Made by a program: the position numbers and the translations under genes. A stretch of 17,069 nt of DNA from Betaproteobacteria bacterium (lineage in GTDB: Bacteria; Pseudomonadota; Gammaproteobacteria; Burkholderiales; SG8-41), in NCBI GenBank assembly GCA_029883965.1, contig JAOUIN010000023.1, positions 1 to 17,069 of the forward strand, written 5' to 3'. Below are positions 1 through 7,501 of this stretch, in pieces (the first letter of the stretch is position 1; every line of letters starts with the position of its first letter). The notes under the pieces were generated by a model that was not told the DNA's origin, ran no database searches, and saw nothing but the letters and a program-made list of their open reading frames with translations.

Positions 1-951
1 TTACCCTGTAACCTGCGGATTACTCAAGCCATCCGGAGATGGCGCAGGCTCCCGGGACTGAATCAACAGCCGCCGGGCACGCAGGATACCTTCCGCTACT
101 TCACCGACACCGAAAAACGTATCTGTATCCCCATACAACCGGTACAAACCGGGTGCGGCCTCGGGCAACGGCACCCGCTGCCCGCTAATCAGCCGCTGCT
201 GCACGCCGGCATCTGTCATCAGACGGGGCAAGCTGCTGGCAAATGTGTCTGTTGCCAGCAACCGGGCCATGCGTTGTGACATGTCCATGGCCTCAAGTTC
301 AGCAATCGAGACCGCACCGCCAAGCCCCAAATCCCCAGCGGTTTCCCGTGTCAGCCCGCAAAGATGCGCGCCACAGCCCAGCGCAGCACCGATCTCCTCG
401 GCCAGCACCCGGATGTACGTACCTTTGCTGCACGAGACGCGAATTTTCAGCAATTTATTTGAAAAATCAACAAGTTGCATGAAATGTATGCAAATTTCCC
501 GGGCTTTGCGCTCAACCGCCAATCCGGCACGTGCATAGGCATATAACGGCTTGCCATCGACCTTGACGGCCGAATGCATCGGCGGTGTTTGGACCTGGGG
601 ACCGGTAAAGCGGCGCAATACTGCATCGATTGCATCAACCGACACGCCAACCGGATGCCGCTCCAGAATCTCACCCTCCGCGTCCCCGGTATTGGTCGTT
701 GCGCCCAATTGCAGGATCGCCAGATATTGCTTGTCGGAATCCAGCAAAAACTGGGCAAACTTGGTGGCTTCACCAAAGCCTATCGGCAACAGCCCGTCGG
801 CCATGGGATCGAGGGTACCCGTATGCCCGGCCTTGCGCGCCGCAAACAGGCGCTTGGCGCGCGCAACGGCCTGCTGGGAACTGATGCCCCGTGGCTTGTT
901 GAGCAGAAGCACGCCGTCAACATCGTTACGCGCGCCTTTGGCTACGTTCAC
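1..951 (-). CDS. truB: tRNA pseudouridine(55) synthase TruB
   Basis: Makes pseudouridine at position 55 in the T-loop of most tRNAs in the cytoplasm. The protein is 316 residues, close to the 314 of E. coli TruB. The conserved motif GHTGTLDPMADGLLP holds the catalytic Asp at residue 48, the same number as in E. coli. An N-terminal VLLLNKPRGISS segment opens the synthase fold, and a small C-terminal TruB_C/PUA-like part follows from about residue 250. The start is GTG at 949-951. It overlaps the rbfA stop as GTGA, a four-base overlap typical of translational coupling. The stop TAA occupies the first three bases of the window, so the gene is complete, but anything downstream in the operon (rpsO in many relatives) is not visible. 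It is the last visible gene of the rimP operon. Family assignment is secure. Confidence 0.97.
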   Translation of the reverse strand: MNVAKGARNDVDGVLLLNKPRGISSQQAVARAKRLFAARKAGHTGTLDPMADGLLPIGFGEATKFAQFLLDSDKQYLAILQLGATTNTGDAEGEILERHPVGVSVDAIDAVLRRFTGPQVQTPPMHSAVKVDGKPLYAYARAGLAVERKAREICIHFMQLVDFSNKLLKIRVSCSKGTYIRVLAEEIGAALGCGAHLCGLTRETAGDLGLGGAVSIAELEAMDMSQRMARLLATDTFASSLPRLMTDAGVQQRLISGQRVPLPEAAPGLYRLYGDTDTFFGVGEVAEGILRARRLLIQSREPAPSPDGLSNPQVTG

Positions 952-1322
952 GGCTGCTTCTTGTCGCCTGGCTTACCGGACACCGCTTCATCGATCAGAT
1001 TGGAGAGCCGAACACCGCGTTCGACTGAAACATCGTAATCGAAACGCAGTTGCGGCACAGTGCGCAACTGAAGCCGTTGTGCCAGCTCACTACGCAGGAA
1101 TCCTGCGGCGTGGCTCAACGCGCGGCTTGCCGCCTCCTGCTGCGCCGGATCGCCGAGTATCGTAAAAAATACTTTTGCGTGCTCGTTGTCGCGAGTCACC
1201 TCGACACCGGTGATCGTGACCATTCCAACACGGGGATCCTTGATCTCGAACCGGATGATCTCGGAAAGCTCACGCTGGATCTGGTCGGCAATACGCCGGG
1301 CACGGGGGAAATCCTTAGGCAT
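948..1322 (-). CDS. rbfA: 30S ribosome-binding factor RbfA
   Basis: A cold-shock-associated assembly factor that binds the immature 30S subunit and helps 16S rRNA 5' end maturation. The protein is 124 residues, slightly shorter than the 133 of E. coli. It has a single KH-like domain with the signature DPRVGMVTITGVEVTRDNEHA and a closing LRFDYDVSVERGVRLSNLID segment. The start is ATG at 1320-1322; only a weak GGGAT-type ribosome binding site precedes it. It follows infB by 74 bases, the widest gap in this operon, which contains a stem-loop. Its stop overlaps the truB GTG. Family assignment is secure. Confidence 0.96.
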   Translation of the reverse strand: MPKDFPRARRIADQIQRELSEIIRFEIKDPRVGMVTITGVEVTRDNEHAKVFFTILGDPAQQEAASRALSHAAGFLRSELAQRLQLRTVPQLRFDYDVSVERGVRLSNLIDEAVSGKPGDKKQP

Positions 1323-1374
1323 GTGATACCAATCCCGTCTGCAGGGATCCGTCCGTCAAGCAGGATCTGAATGC

Positions 1375-1393
1375 ATCCGTGTCCATCACGGAT
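1375..1393 (-). other. Stem-loop in the infB-rbfA intergenic region
   Basis: A perfect 7-bp inverted repeat (1375-1381 with 1387-1393, loop of 5) lies four bases past the infB stop codon. On the transcribed minus strand the stem ATCCGTG/CACGGAT is not followed by a U-tract, so it is not a standard intrinsic terminator. It could be an mRNA processing or stability element that uncouples rbfA-truB levels from infB, or it may be chance. Confidence 0.35.
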
Positions 1394-1396
1394 ACG

Positions 1397-3940
1397 TTAC
1401 AACGTCCTCGCGACTTCGACCACTTCGAAGGCCTCGAGCTGGTCGCCTTCCTTGATGTCATTGAAGTTCTTGAGCGACAGACCGCACTCAAATCCGGCCT
1501 TGACCTCACGCACGTCATCCTTGAACCGCTTCAGCGAATCGAGTTCGCCTTCGTGAATGACGACGTTGTCGCGCAACAGCCGCACCTTGGATCCACGTCG
1601 CACCATGCCTTCGAGCACATAACAACCGGCGACCGCGCCCACTTTGGAGATACGGAACACCTGGCGTATTTCAACCAGACCGACCGCATTTTCCTTGCGC
1701 TCCGGCGACAGCATTCCGGTCAGCGCCGCCTTGATTTCATCGACCGCATCATAAATTACGTTGTAGTAACGAATATCAACGCCATTGCTTTCAGCAAGCT
1801 TGCGTGCGGCCGCGTCAGCACGCGCATTAAATCCGATCATCACGGCTTTCGACGCAATCGCCAGATTGATATCCGATTCGGTGATTCCGCCCACGGCGGC
1901 GTGCACGATATTGACCTTGACTTCATCTGTGGACAATTTTTCCAGCGCGTGCGCCAGACCCTCAAAGGACCCCTGCACATCGGCCTTGATAATCAGCGAC
2001 AGCGTCTTGACCCCGCCTTCGCCCATTTGCTCGAAAATATTCTCAAGTTTGGCCGCCTGCTGCTTGGCCAGCTTCACGTCCCTGAATTTTCCCTGGCGGA
2101 ACAGCGCGATTTCACGGGCTTTGCGCTCGTCTCCGAGCACCATGACTTCGGCACCCGCAGCCGGCACATCCGACAGTCCAAGAACCTCGACGGGAATCGA
2201 CGGTCCTGCCGACTCGATGGTCTTGCCCGCCTCATCAAGCAGCGCGCGCACCCGTCCGAATACGGTACCGGCGAGCAGGATGTCGCCACGCTTCAGCGTA
2301 CCCGACTGCACCAGCACGGTTGCAACGGGGCCGCGACCCTTGTCCAGCCTTGACTCCACCACAATGCCTTTGGCAGGCGCGTCACGCGGCGCCTTGAGTT
2401 CAAGCACCTCTGCCTGCAGCAGCACGCGCTCCAGCAGGCTGTCGATACCCTGGCCGGTCTTGGCAGAGACTTCGACAAACATCGTGTCGCCGCCCCAGTC
2501 TTCGGGCACCACTTCGCGGGATGCGAGATCCTGCTTGACACGCTCGGGATTGGCTTCCGGCTTGTCGATCTTGTTCAGAGCCACGACGATGGGAACCTTT
2601 CCGGCTTTGGCGTGATGAATTGCTTCCGCAGTTTGGGGCATGACGCCGTCGTCGGCTGCAACCACCAGAATGACAAGGTCGGTCACTTTCGCGCCCCGTG
2701 CCCGCATCGCCGTAAAGGCTTCGTGACCGGGGGTATCGAGGAAAGTGATCATGCCGCGCGGCGTCTCGACGTGATAGGCGCCGATATGCTGCGTGATGCC
2801 GCCCGCTTCACCGCTGGCGACGCGGGTGCGGCGGATATGGTCAAGCAATGAAGTCTTGCCGTGATCGACGTGTCCCATCACGGTAACGACCGGCGCCCTC
2901 GGCTCTGCTTCAACCTCGGCGTGCTCACCAGCATCAACAAGGAATGCATCCGGCTCATCAAGTTTGGCTCTCTTGGCGACATGGCCCATTTCCTCCACGA
3001 GGATGATCGCCGTGTCCTGATCCAAAACCTGGTTGATCGTGGCCATCGAGCCGAGCTTCATCAGCGTCTTGATGACTTCAGCCGCTTTTACTGACATCTT
3101 GTGCGCCAGATCTGCAACCGTGATGGTTTCGGGAATATGCACTTCCCGCACGATCGGCTCGGTCGGCGCGGTAAAGCCGTGCTGCTGATCATCGTCCTGC
3201 TTGTGGCTTGTGCGATGGACCTTGCGTTCGCGCCAGCCTAGGCCACCAGTTGCATCACCACGCGTTTTGATGCTGCGACGGCGCGCTGTCGGATCCTGCC
3301 AAACCACCTGTTTGGCCGGTTTCTTGGCGGATTTCTTAGTCTTGCCGGCAGCATCTCCCGCGGGCACCGCGGGCTTGTGTATGGTGCCTTCAACCACCGC
3401 CTGTTCCGGGACGGCGGCGGCCTTGGCAGCAGCAGCCGCAGCTTCCGCCGCCTTAGCTGCCGTAGCTGCGTCGGCAGCAACCTGCACCTTCTTGCTTCGT
3501 TCCTGCTTCTTCGCAACATCGTCTGCCTGGCGGGCAGCGAGTTCGGCCTGCCGTTTCGCCTCAGCTTCGCGCGTAGCTATTTCCGCCGCATCGATCAGCG
3601 GTTTGGCAGGCTCCTCGATTTTTTCGGGCTCCGCCGCTTCGCGTTTGACCAGCACGCGCTTCTTGCGCACTTCCACCTGGATGGTGCGCGCCTTGCCGGT
3701 CATGGAATCGGATTTCTTGATCTCGGTTGTTTGCCGGCGAGTAAGCGTGATTTTCTGCTTCGCTTCCTTGGCACCGTGCGCTTCGCGCAAATGATCCAGA
3801 AGCAGGGTCTTGTCCTTTTCTGTAAGGCCCGTTTCGCCGGTCAGCGCCTTCTTCACGCCGGCCGCCCGCAACTGCTCAACCAGCAGTTCCGGCTCGACGC
3901 CCAATTCCTTGGCAAACTCTTTGACTTTGATCTGGGCCAT
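1397..3940 (-). CDS. infB: Translation initiation factor IF-2
   Basis: GTPase that delivers initiator fMet-tRNA to the 30S subunit and promotes subunit joining. The protein is 847 residues. It has an N-terminal IF2_N helix domain (about 1-50), then a charged Ala/Lys/Glu-rich linker (about 100-250, with a run of Ala-Lys repeats at 157-176), and a second IF2_N domain (about 262-312). The G domain follows with G1 GHVDHGKT at 356-363, G2 GGITQHIGA at 380-388, G3 DTPGH at 402-406, G4 NKID at 456-459 and G5 SAK at 492-494. Two beta-barrel domains and the fMet-tRNA-binding C-domain end the protein. The start ATG is 22 bases after the nusA stop and has no clear Shine-Dalgarno sequence. Gene order nusA-infB-rbfA is the usual one. 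All GTPase motifs are intact. Confidence 0.98.
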   Translation of the reverse strand: MAQIKVKEFAKELGVEPELLVEQLRAAGVKKALTGETGLTEKDKTLLLDHLREAHGAKEAKQKITLTRRQTTEIKKSDSMTGKARTIQVEVRKKRVLVKREAAEPEKIEEPAKPLIDAAEIATREAEAKRQAELAARQADDVAKKQERSKKVQVAADAATAAKAAEAAAAAAKAAAVPEQAVVEGTIHKPAVPAGDAAGKTKKSAKKPAKQVVWQDPTARRRSIKTRGDATGGLGWRERKVHRTSHKQDDDQQHGFTAPTEPIVREVHIPETITVADLAHKMSVKAAEVIKTLMKLGSMATINQVLDQDTAIILVEEMGHVAKRAKLDEPDAFLVDAGEHAEVEAEPRAPVVTVMGHVDHGKTSLLDHIRRTRVASGEAGGITQHIGAYHVETPRGMITFLDTPGHEAFTAMRARGAKVTDLVILVVAADDGVMPQTAEAIHHAKAGKVPIVVALNKIDKPEANPERVKQDLASREVVPEDWGGDTMFVEVSAKTGQGIDSLLERVLLQAEVLELKAPRDAPAKGIVVESRLDKGRGPVATVLVQSGTLKRGDILLAGTVFGRVRALLDEAGKTIESAGPSIPVEVLGLSDVPAAGAEVMVLGDERKAREIALFRQGKFRDVKLAKQQAAKLENIFEQMGEGGVKTLSLIIKADVQGSFEGLAHALEKLSTDEVKVNIVHAAVGGITESDINLAIASKAVMIGFNARADAAARKLAESNGVDIRYYNVIYDAVDEIKAALTGMLSPERKENAVGLVEIRQVFRISKVGAVAGCYVLEGMVRRGSKVRLLRDNVVIHEGELDSLKRFKDDVREVKAGFECGLSLKNFNDIKEGDQLEAFEVVEVARTL

Positions 3941-3962
3941 TGATGGTTACTTTTTTACGATA

Positions 3963-5447
3963 TCAAGCATTAGTGTCGGCGAACCACGGCGCGCGCGCAG
4001 CCATGATCAGCTCTTTGGCGCGTTCGGTGTCGATTTCAGTCAATTCCACAAGATCATCCGTCGCAAAATCCGCAAGATCCTCCTGGGTGGCGATGCCTTT
4101 CGATGCCAGCAACCTTGCGGTATCGTTGTCCATGCCTTCGACTTTGAGCAGATCCTCTATATCGTGTTCGACCTTCTCTTCACTGGCAATCGCCTGCGTT
4201 AACAGAGCATTGCGGGCGCGACTGCGCAATTCATTGATGGTTGCTTCGTCGAAAGACTCGATTTCCAGCATCTCGGTAAGCGGAACATAGGCGACTTCTT
4301 CCAGCGTCGAAAAACCCTCCTGCACCAGAATGTTGGCAACTTCCTCGTCAACATCCAGTTTTTCAATGAATTCGGCGCGCGTTTGTGATGTTTCCTCTTC
4401 GCTTTTCTTCTGCGCGTCGACCTCGGTCATCAGGTTGAGCTCCCACCCGGTGAGCTCGCTCGCCAGCCGGACGTTCTGGCCATTGCGGCCAATGGCCTGC
4501 GCCAGATTTTCCTCATCCACCACGATATCCATGCTGTGCTTTTCTTCGTCAACAACAATGCTGCTGACTTCCGCAGGCGCAAGTGCATTGATCACGAATT
4601 GCGCAGGGTCCGAATTCCACAGCACGATGTCAACGCGCTCCTGCGCAAGTTCGGCGGTCACTGCCTGCACGCGCGAACCGCGCATGCCGACGCAGGTGCC
4701 GATCGGGTCGATGCGGGCATCTTTGGAATGCACCGCGATCTTGGCACGTGAACCGGGGTCACGGGCGGCACCCTTGATCTCAAGCAAACCCTCTTCGATC
4801 TCCGGCACCTCGAGTTCAAACAGTCGGGCGATAAATTCCGGCGCAGTCCGTGACAGGATCAGATGCGGGCCACGGGCCTGGCGATCCACCTTCCAGACGT
4901 AAGCGCGCACACGGTCCCCAAGACGCAGATTCTCCTTGGGAATCATCTGGTCTCGCGGTAGCATGGTTTCCAAACGACCTGACTCGACAATGGCGTTGCC
5001 GCGCTCCATGCGCTTGATGACGCCGGTGACCAAGTGCTCCTTGCGCGCCAGAAAATCGTTGAGTATCTGCTCGCGCTCCGCATCACGTATTTTCTGCACA
5101 ATGACCTGCTTGGCGGTCTGCGCACCGATACGGCCGACCTCCATGCCCTCCAGAGGCTCCTCGATGAAATCACCGACCTGTGCTTCGGCATCATCTTCCT
5201 GCGCCTCATGCAGCTTGTACTGCCGCGACGGCACTTCAATTTCCTCGTTCTTCACCACCTCCCAGCGGCGGAAGAACGAAAACGCCCCGGTCTCGCGGTC
5301 CACCGAGGCGCGGATATCAACATCTTCGGTAAATTTTTTCTTGGCTGCCGACGCCAGGGCGAGTTCGAGCGCGCCGAACACGATTTCCTTGTCGACGTTT
5401 TTTTCGCGCGCCAGCGCATCGATTAACAGCAGTATTTCACGGCCCAT
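3963..5447 (-). CDS. nusA: Transcription termination/antitermination factor NusA
   Basis: Binds RNA polymerase and promotes pausing, intrinsic termination and, with other Nus factors, antitermination on rRNA operons. The protein is 494 residues, against 495 in E. coli. It has an N-terminal polymerase-binding domain (1 to about 135), an S1 domain (about 138-200), a KH1 domain with GMRGSRV at 254-260, and a KH2 domain with IGRNGQNVRLAS at 319-330. Two acidic C-terminal repeats follow (about 360-425 and 430-490), the AR1/AR2 arrangement of gamma- and betaproteobacteria. The start ATG has the best ribosome binding site in the operon (GGGAG, 6 bases upstream), 13 bases past the rimP stop. Because NusA stimulates intrinsic termination, it could act on the terminator-like hairpin in its own operon leader. 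Confidence 0.98.
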   Translation of the reverse strand: MGREILLLIDALAREKNVDKEIVFGALELALASAAKKKFTEDVDIRASVDRETGAFSFFRRWEVVKNEEIEVPSRQYKLHEAQEDDAEAQVGDFIEEPLEGMEVGRIGAQTAKQVIVQKIRDAEREQILNDFLARKEHLVTGVIKRMERGNAIVESGRLETMLPRDQMIPKENLRLGDRVRAYVWKVDRQARGPHLILSRTAPEFIARLFELEVPEIEEGLLEIKGAARDPGSRAKIAVHSKDARIDPIGTCVGMRGSRVQAVTAELAQERVDIVLWNSDPAQFVINALAPAEVSSIVVDEEKHSMDIVVDEENLAQAIGRNGQNVRLASELTGWELNLMTEVDAQKKSEEETSQTRAEFIEKLDVDEEVANILVQEGFSTLEEVAYVPLTEMLEIESFDEATINELRSRARNALLTQAIASEEKVEHDIEDLLKVEGMDNDTARLLASKGIATQEDLADFATDDLVELTEIDTERAKELIMAARAPWFADTNA

Positions 5448-5460
5448 TTCCGTCTCCCGC

Positions 5461-5889
5461 TCAAAGCGTCGGCATCAGCCGCGCCTTATCCACATTGCCC
5501 AAGTCAAGTGACAGCACCCGTCCGTCGACTTCCAAATTCACCCTGCCTGCCCCGGCCTCACGCAGCACACCGACAAAATTACGCTGTCCCTCCAGCGCGA
5601 CCCGCAGCTTGACGCGGGCCTTTTGCCCGGCAAACCGCGCAAAATCCCGCTCCGTACGCAATGGCCGGTCCAATCCTGGCGAAGACACCTCCAGCCGGTC
5701 ATAGCCCACGTTTTCAACCGCAAACAACCGGCTCAGATGATTGCTCACCAAAGCACAGTCATCGACGGTAATGCCGCCGGGTTTGTCTATAAAAACACGC
5801 AGCAACGCACCCTTGGTGGAACGCTCCAGTTCCACCAACTCGTAACCGAGCCCGGCCAGCGTGTTGTCGAGCAAACCCTGTAAATCCAT
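5461..5889 (-). CDS. rimP: Ribosome maturation factor RimP
   Basis: Assembly factor for the 30S subunit. The protein is 142 residues (E. coli about 150), with an N-terminal alpha/beta domain (1 to about 73) and a C-terminal SH3-like barrel (about 75-142). The family signature is plain: VDDCALVSNHLS around residues 42-53, followed by a segment containing DRLEVSSPGLDRPLRTERDF. It is the first gene of the rimP-nusA-infB-rbfA-truB operon. No good Shine-Dalgarno sequence precedes the ATG. The leader carries a terminator-like hairpin at 5915-5931. The gene is transcribed divergently from lexA. Confidence 0.96.
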   Translation of the reverse strand: MDLQGLLDNTLAGLGYELVELERSTKGALLRVFIDKPGGITVDDCALVSNHLSRLFAVENVGYDRLEVSSPGLDRPLRTERDFARFAGQKARVKLRVALEGQRNFVGVLREAGAGRVNLEVDGRVLSLDLGNVDKARLMPTL

Positions 5890-5904
5890 GTCAAATCAGC
5901 GCCA

Positions 5905-5931
5905 CAAACAAAAAATGGGCGATACGCCCAT
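5905..5931 (-). terminator. Terminator-like hairpin (putative attenuator) in the rimP leader
   Basis: On the minus strand a perfect 7-bp stem ATGGGCG/CGCCCAT (5931-5925 with 5921-5915, loop of 3) is followed directly by UUUUUGUUUG (5914-5905), about 16 bases before the rimP ATG. This is the shape of an intrinsic terminator. No minus-strand gene lies upstream for it to terminate; the next gene, lexA, is on the other strand. It therefore sits inside the rimP operon leader and is best read as an attenuator. From memory, a rimP-leader attenuator family has been proposed for other proteobacteria. A second small hairpin (5946-5950 with 5955-5959, loop of 4) precedes it. No convincing antiterminator pairing was found by eye. 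Confidence 0.7.
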
Positions 5932-5978
5932 CCATCATGCGCCCGGCTTTCGCCAAAGCGAGTTCCACAGAACTATGA

Positions 5979-6007
5979 AGTATAACAAAAAACAGGACTT
6001 AGTCCAA
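5979..6007 (-). promoter_or_regulatory. Predicted sigma-70 promoter of the rimP operon
   Basis: On the minus strand, -35 TTGGAC (6007-6002) and -10 TATACT (5984-5979, five of six consensus bases) are separated by exactly 17 bases. The predicted transcription start is near 5972, giving a leader of about 80 bases that includes the terminator-like hairpin. The -35 is weak (three of six). This is the only good sigma-70 candidate I saw on this strand in the gap. Confidence 0.6.
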
Positions 6008-6043
6008 TAATGAGCGGTTCCTGACGCAAGGGATCAGATGCAG

Positions 6044-6080
6044 TAAATATCAAAAAAAATCAAATAGTTATTTATTGAAA
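6044..6080. repeat. AT-rich intergenic repeat, copy A, with an IHF-consensus core
   Basis: First of three related AT-rich elements (others at 13359-13395 and 14980-15012). It starts with TAAATATCAA (6044-6053). Thirteen bases after the AAATATCAA box (6045) comes AATCAAATAGTTA (6058-6070), a full match to the IHF consensus WATCARNNNNTTR with an A-rich tract on the 5' side. It lies between the divergent rimP and lexA promoters, about 36-70 bases upstream of each -35 box, where DNA bending could affect both. IHF binding is inferred from the consensus only. Confidence 0.6.
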
Positions 6081-6115
6081 GCAGGCGCCATGGATTACCC
6101 CGAAAACGGCACTGC

Positions 6116-6143
6116 TTGCGGGAACCCGATAACTGTATATAAT
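6116..6143 (+). promoter_or_regulatory. Predicted promoter of lexA-imuA-imuB-dnaE2
   Basis: A perfect -10 box TATAAT (6138-6143) lies 16 bases after a TTGCGG hexamer (6116-6121) that keeps the TTG of a -35. The start site would fall at about 6150-6152, which is at or next to the lexA ATG at 6151. The -10 box lies wholly inside the LexA operator, so bound LexA should block polymerase directly. No other promoter for the cassette was seen. Confidence 0.65.
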
Positions 6144-6148
6144 CACAG
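6133..6148. promoter_or_regulatory. LexA operator (SOS box)
   Basis: CTGTATATAATCACAG has perfect CTGT and ACAG half-sites with an 8-base AT-rich centre, the arrangement recognised by E. coli-type LexA. It is the only clear copy seen in the window, it covers the -10 box of the cassette promoter, and it ends two bases before the lexA start codon. It implies autoregulation of lexA and damage-inducible expression of the three downstream genes. Confidence 0.92.
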
Positions 6149-6150
6149 TC

Positions 6151-6768
6151 ATGGACACTCAAAACCCCAAGCCCCTGACACCGCGGCAGAATGAAATCCT
6201 GCACTTGATTGAAACGCACGTGGAGGAATCCGGATTCCCGCCCACGCGCGCCGAAATCTGTGCAGCCATGGGATTCAGTTCACCCAATTCCGCGGAGACC
6301 CACTTGCGCGCACTGGAACGCAAGGGAGTCATCGAAATGACTTCAGGCGCTTCCCGGGGCATCCGCCTGAAGCAGCAGGCCAGCCTGCCCGTCATCGGGC
6401 GCGTCGCCGCCGGCAGCCCGATGCTCGCCGAGCAGAACGTCGAACTCCGTTATCGCATCGATCCCGCCCTGTTCGATCCTGCAGCGGATTATCTGCTGCG
6501 CGTCCGCGGCATGAGCATGCGCGACGCCGGCATACTCGAAGGCGATCTGCTGGCCGTGCACCGCACGCCGAATTTCAGGTCCGGACAGATTGTCGTTGCC
6601 CGGCTGCATGACGAAGTCACCGTCAAACGCATACAGCGCAACCGCAGTACGGTTGAATTAATTTCAGAAAACCCTGAATTCAAACCCATCATCGTCGATC
6701 TCAAGCGTGAGCCGCTGGAAATCGAAGGCATTGCAGTCGGCGTCATTCGCAACGGTAAATGGTCTTAA
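6151..6768 (+). CDS. lexA: SOS response repressor/autopeptidase LexA
   Basis: Represses SOS genes by binding operators as a dimer; RecA filaments stimulate its self-cleavage and lift repression. The protein is 205 residues. It has an N-terminal winged helix-turn-helix (about 1-70) with FPPTRAEI and the recognition helix SPNSAETHLRAL. The S24 peptidase domain has the scissile bond Ala87-Gly88 (in GRVAAGSP), nucleophile Ser122 (in RGMSMRD) and general-base Lys159 (in VTVKRI). These match Ala84-Gly85, Ser119 and Lys156 of E. coli, so self-cleavage should work. This is a canonical LexA, not the divergent LexA2 known from pseudomonad cassettes. The start ATG lies two bases after the SOS box with no ribosome binding site, so translation may be leaderless. 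No other upstream in-frame start is plausible. It heads the imuA-imuB-dnaE2 operon. Confidence 0.97.
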   Translation: MDTQNPKPLTPRQNEILHLIETHVEESGFPPTRAEICAAMGFSSPNSAETHLRALERKGVIEMTSGASRGIRLKQQASLPVIGRVAAGSPMLAEQNVELRYRIDPALFDPAADYLLRVRGMSMRDAGILEGDLLAVHRTPNFRSGQIVVARLHDEVTVKRIQRNRSTVELISENPEFKPIIVDLKREPLEIEGIAVGVIRNGKWS

Positions 6769-6772
6769 GTTC

Positions 6773-7468
6773 ATGCCTGCAACAGCACTGGACGCCGTCC
6801 TTAATACCCCTAATGTCTGGCGTGGCCGGAACTGCGCAACGGTGGCGACACCAAGTCTGCCCACCGGTTATGCCGAACTCGATCTGCTCCTGCCGGGAGG
6901 TGGCTGGCCCGCCGGAGCGCTGACTGAAATTTATGTGGAACGCCCCGGCATCGGTGAATTGCAACTGCTGATGCCCGCGGCTGCGCGCCTGACACGGGAT
7001 GCGCTCTGGCTGGCCATGATCGGCCCGCCCTATGTGCCTTATGCACCCGCACTCGCTGCGTGCGGTGTGCATCTGCAATATCTGCTGATGCTGCGTTCAC
7101 AGTCCCCCGACGAGCAGGCCTGGGCCTGCGAGCAGCTGCTGCTTTCCGGAAACTGCGGTGCCGTGCTGATATGGCTTGAGCATCTGCAGGAACGCACACT
7201 GCGCCGCCTGCAGCATGCCGCAGAACGCAGCGGCAGCATCGCCATACTCTACCGTTCACGACGCGCACAGCCATTTTCCGCCGCTGCGCTGCGACTGCAT
7301 GTAGGCAGGAATGACGGCCGCACGGTCATCAGCATCCTGAAACGTCGTGGCGGCGGAACTCCGCCGCCGGTCCAGTTGGATTTGTATGGATCTCTGACCA
7401 GACGATCAGCAACAATGCCATTATCCCGGGGTCCGGCAGAAACGCCCCGCCTCCAGGCCGCCCACTGA
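6773..7468 (+). CDS. imuA: Translesion synthesis accessory protein ImuA (RecA-like fold)
   Basis: First accessory subunit of the ImuA-ImuB-DnaE2 mutasome. The chosen start, ATG at 6773, is four bases past the lexA stop and gives 231 residues; an in-frame ATG at 6707 would sit inside lexA and was rejected. The segment from LPTGYAELDLLLPGGGWP (29-46) to TEIYVERPGIGELQLL (51-66) follows the RecA/SulA2-like pattern. Where RecA has its P-loop Lys-Thr, this protein has RPGIGEL (57-63) with no lysine, as in other ImuA proteins, so ATP hydrolysis is doubtful. The C-terminal end is low in conserved features. Its position between lexA and imuB, under one LexA operator, supports the call strongly. No strong Shine-Dalgarno sequence is visible, so coupling to lexA translation is likely. 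Confidence 0.9.
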   Translation: MPATALDAVLNTPNVWRGRNCATVATPSLPTGYAELDLLLPGGGWPAGALTEIYVERPGIGELQLLMPAAARLTRDALWLAMIGPPYVPYAPALAACGVHLQYLLMLRSQSPDEQAWACEQLLLSGNCGAVLIWLEHLQERTLRRLQHAAERSGSIAILYRSRRAQPFSAAALRLHVGRNDGRTVISILKRRGGGTPPPVQLDLYGSLTRRSATMPLSRGPAETPRLQAAH

Positions 7469-7501
7469 CCAAAACACCGGGTCGCAATTCCCGCCCGCGT
7501 C

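Noticed and set aside
1379..2353. 324-codon open frame on the plus strand opposite infB
   Set aside because: Lies entirely antisense to the intact GTPase and C-terminal domains of infB; its translation has no recognisable family features and is explained by codon bias in infB.
3410..3480. Ala/Lys repeat tract inside infB as a tandem DNA repeat
   Set aside because: It is the normal low-complexity linker of IF-2 and shows no regular DNA repeat unit.
5890..6150. tRNA or small protein gene between rimP and lexA
   Set aside because: No cloverleaf and no open frame with a start and codon bias; the gap is accounted for by two promoters, the leader hairpins and the AT-rich element.
6707..6772. Upstream in-frame start for imuA inside lexA
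   Set aside because: It would add 22 residues encoded within lexA in another frame; the ATG at 6773 gives the expected N-terminus and a four-base gap.
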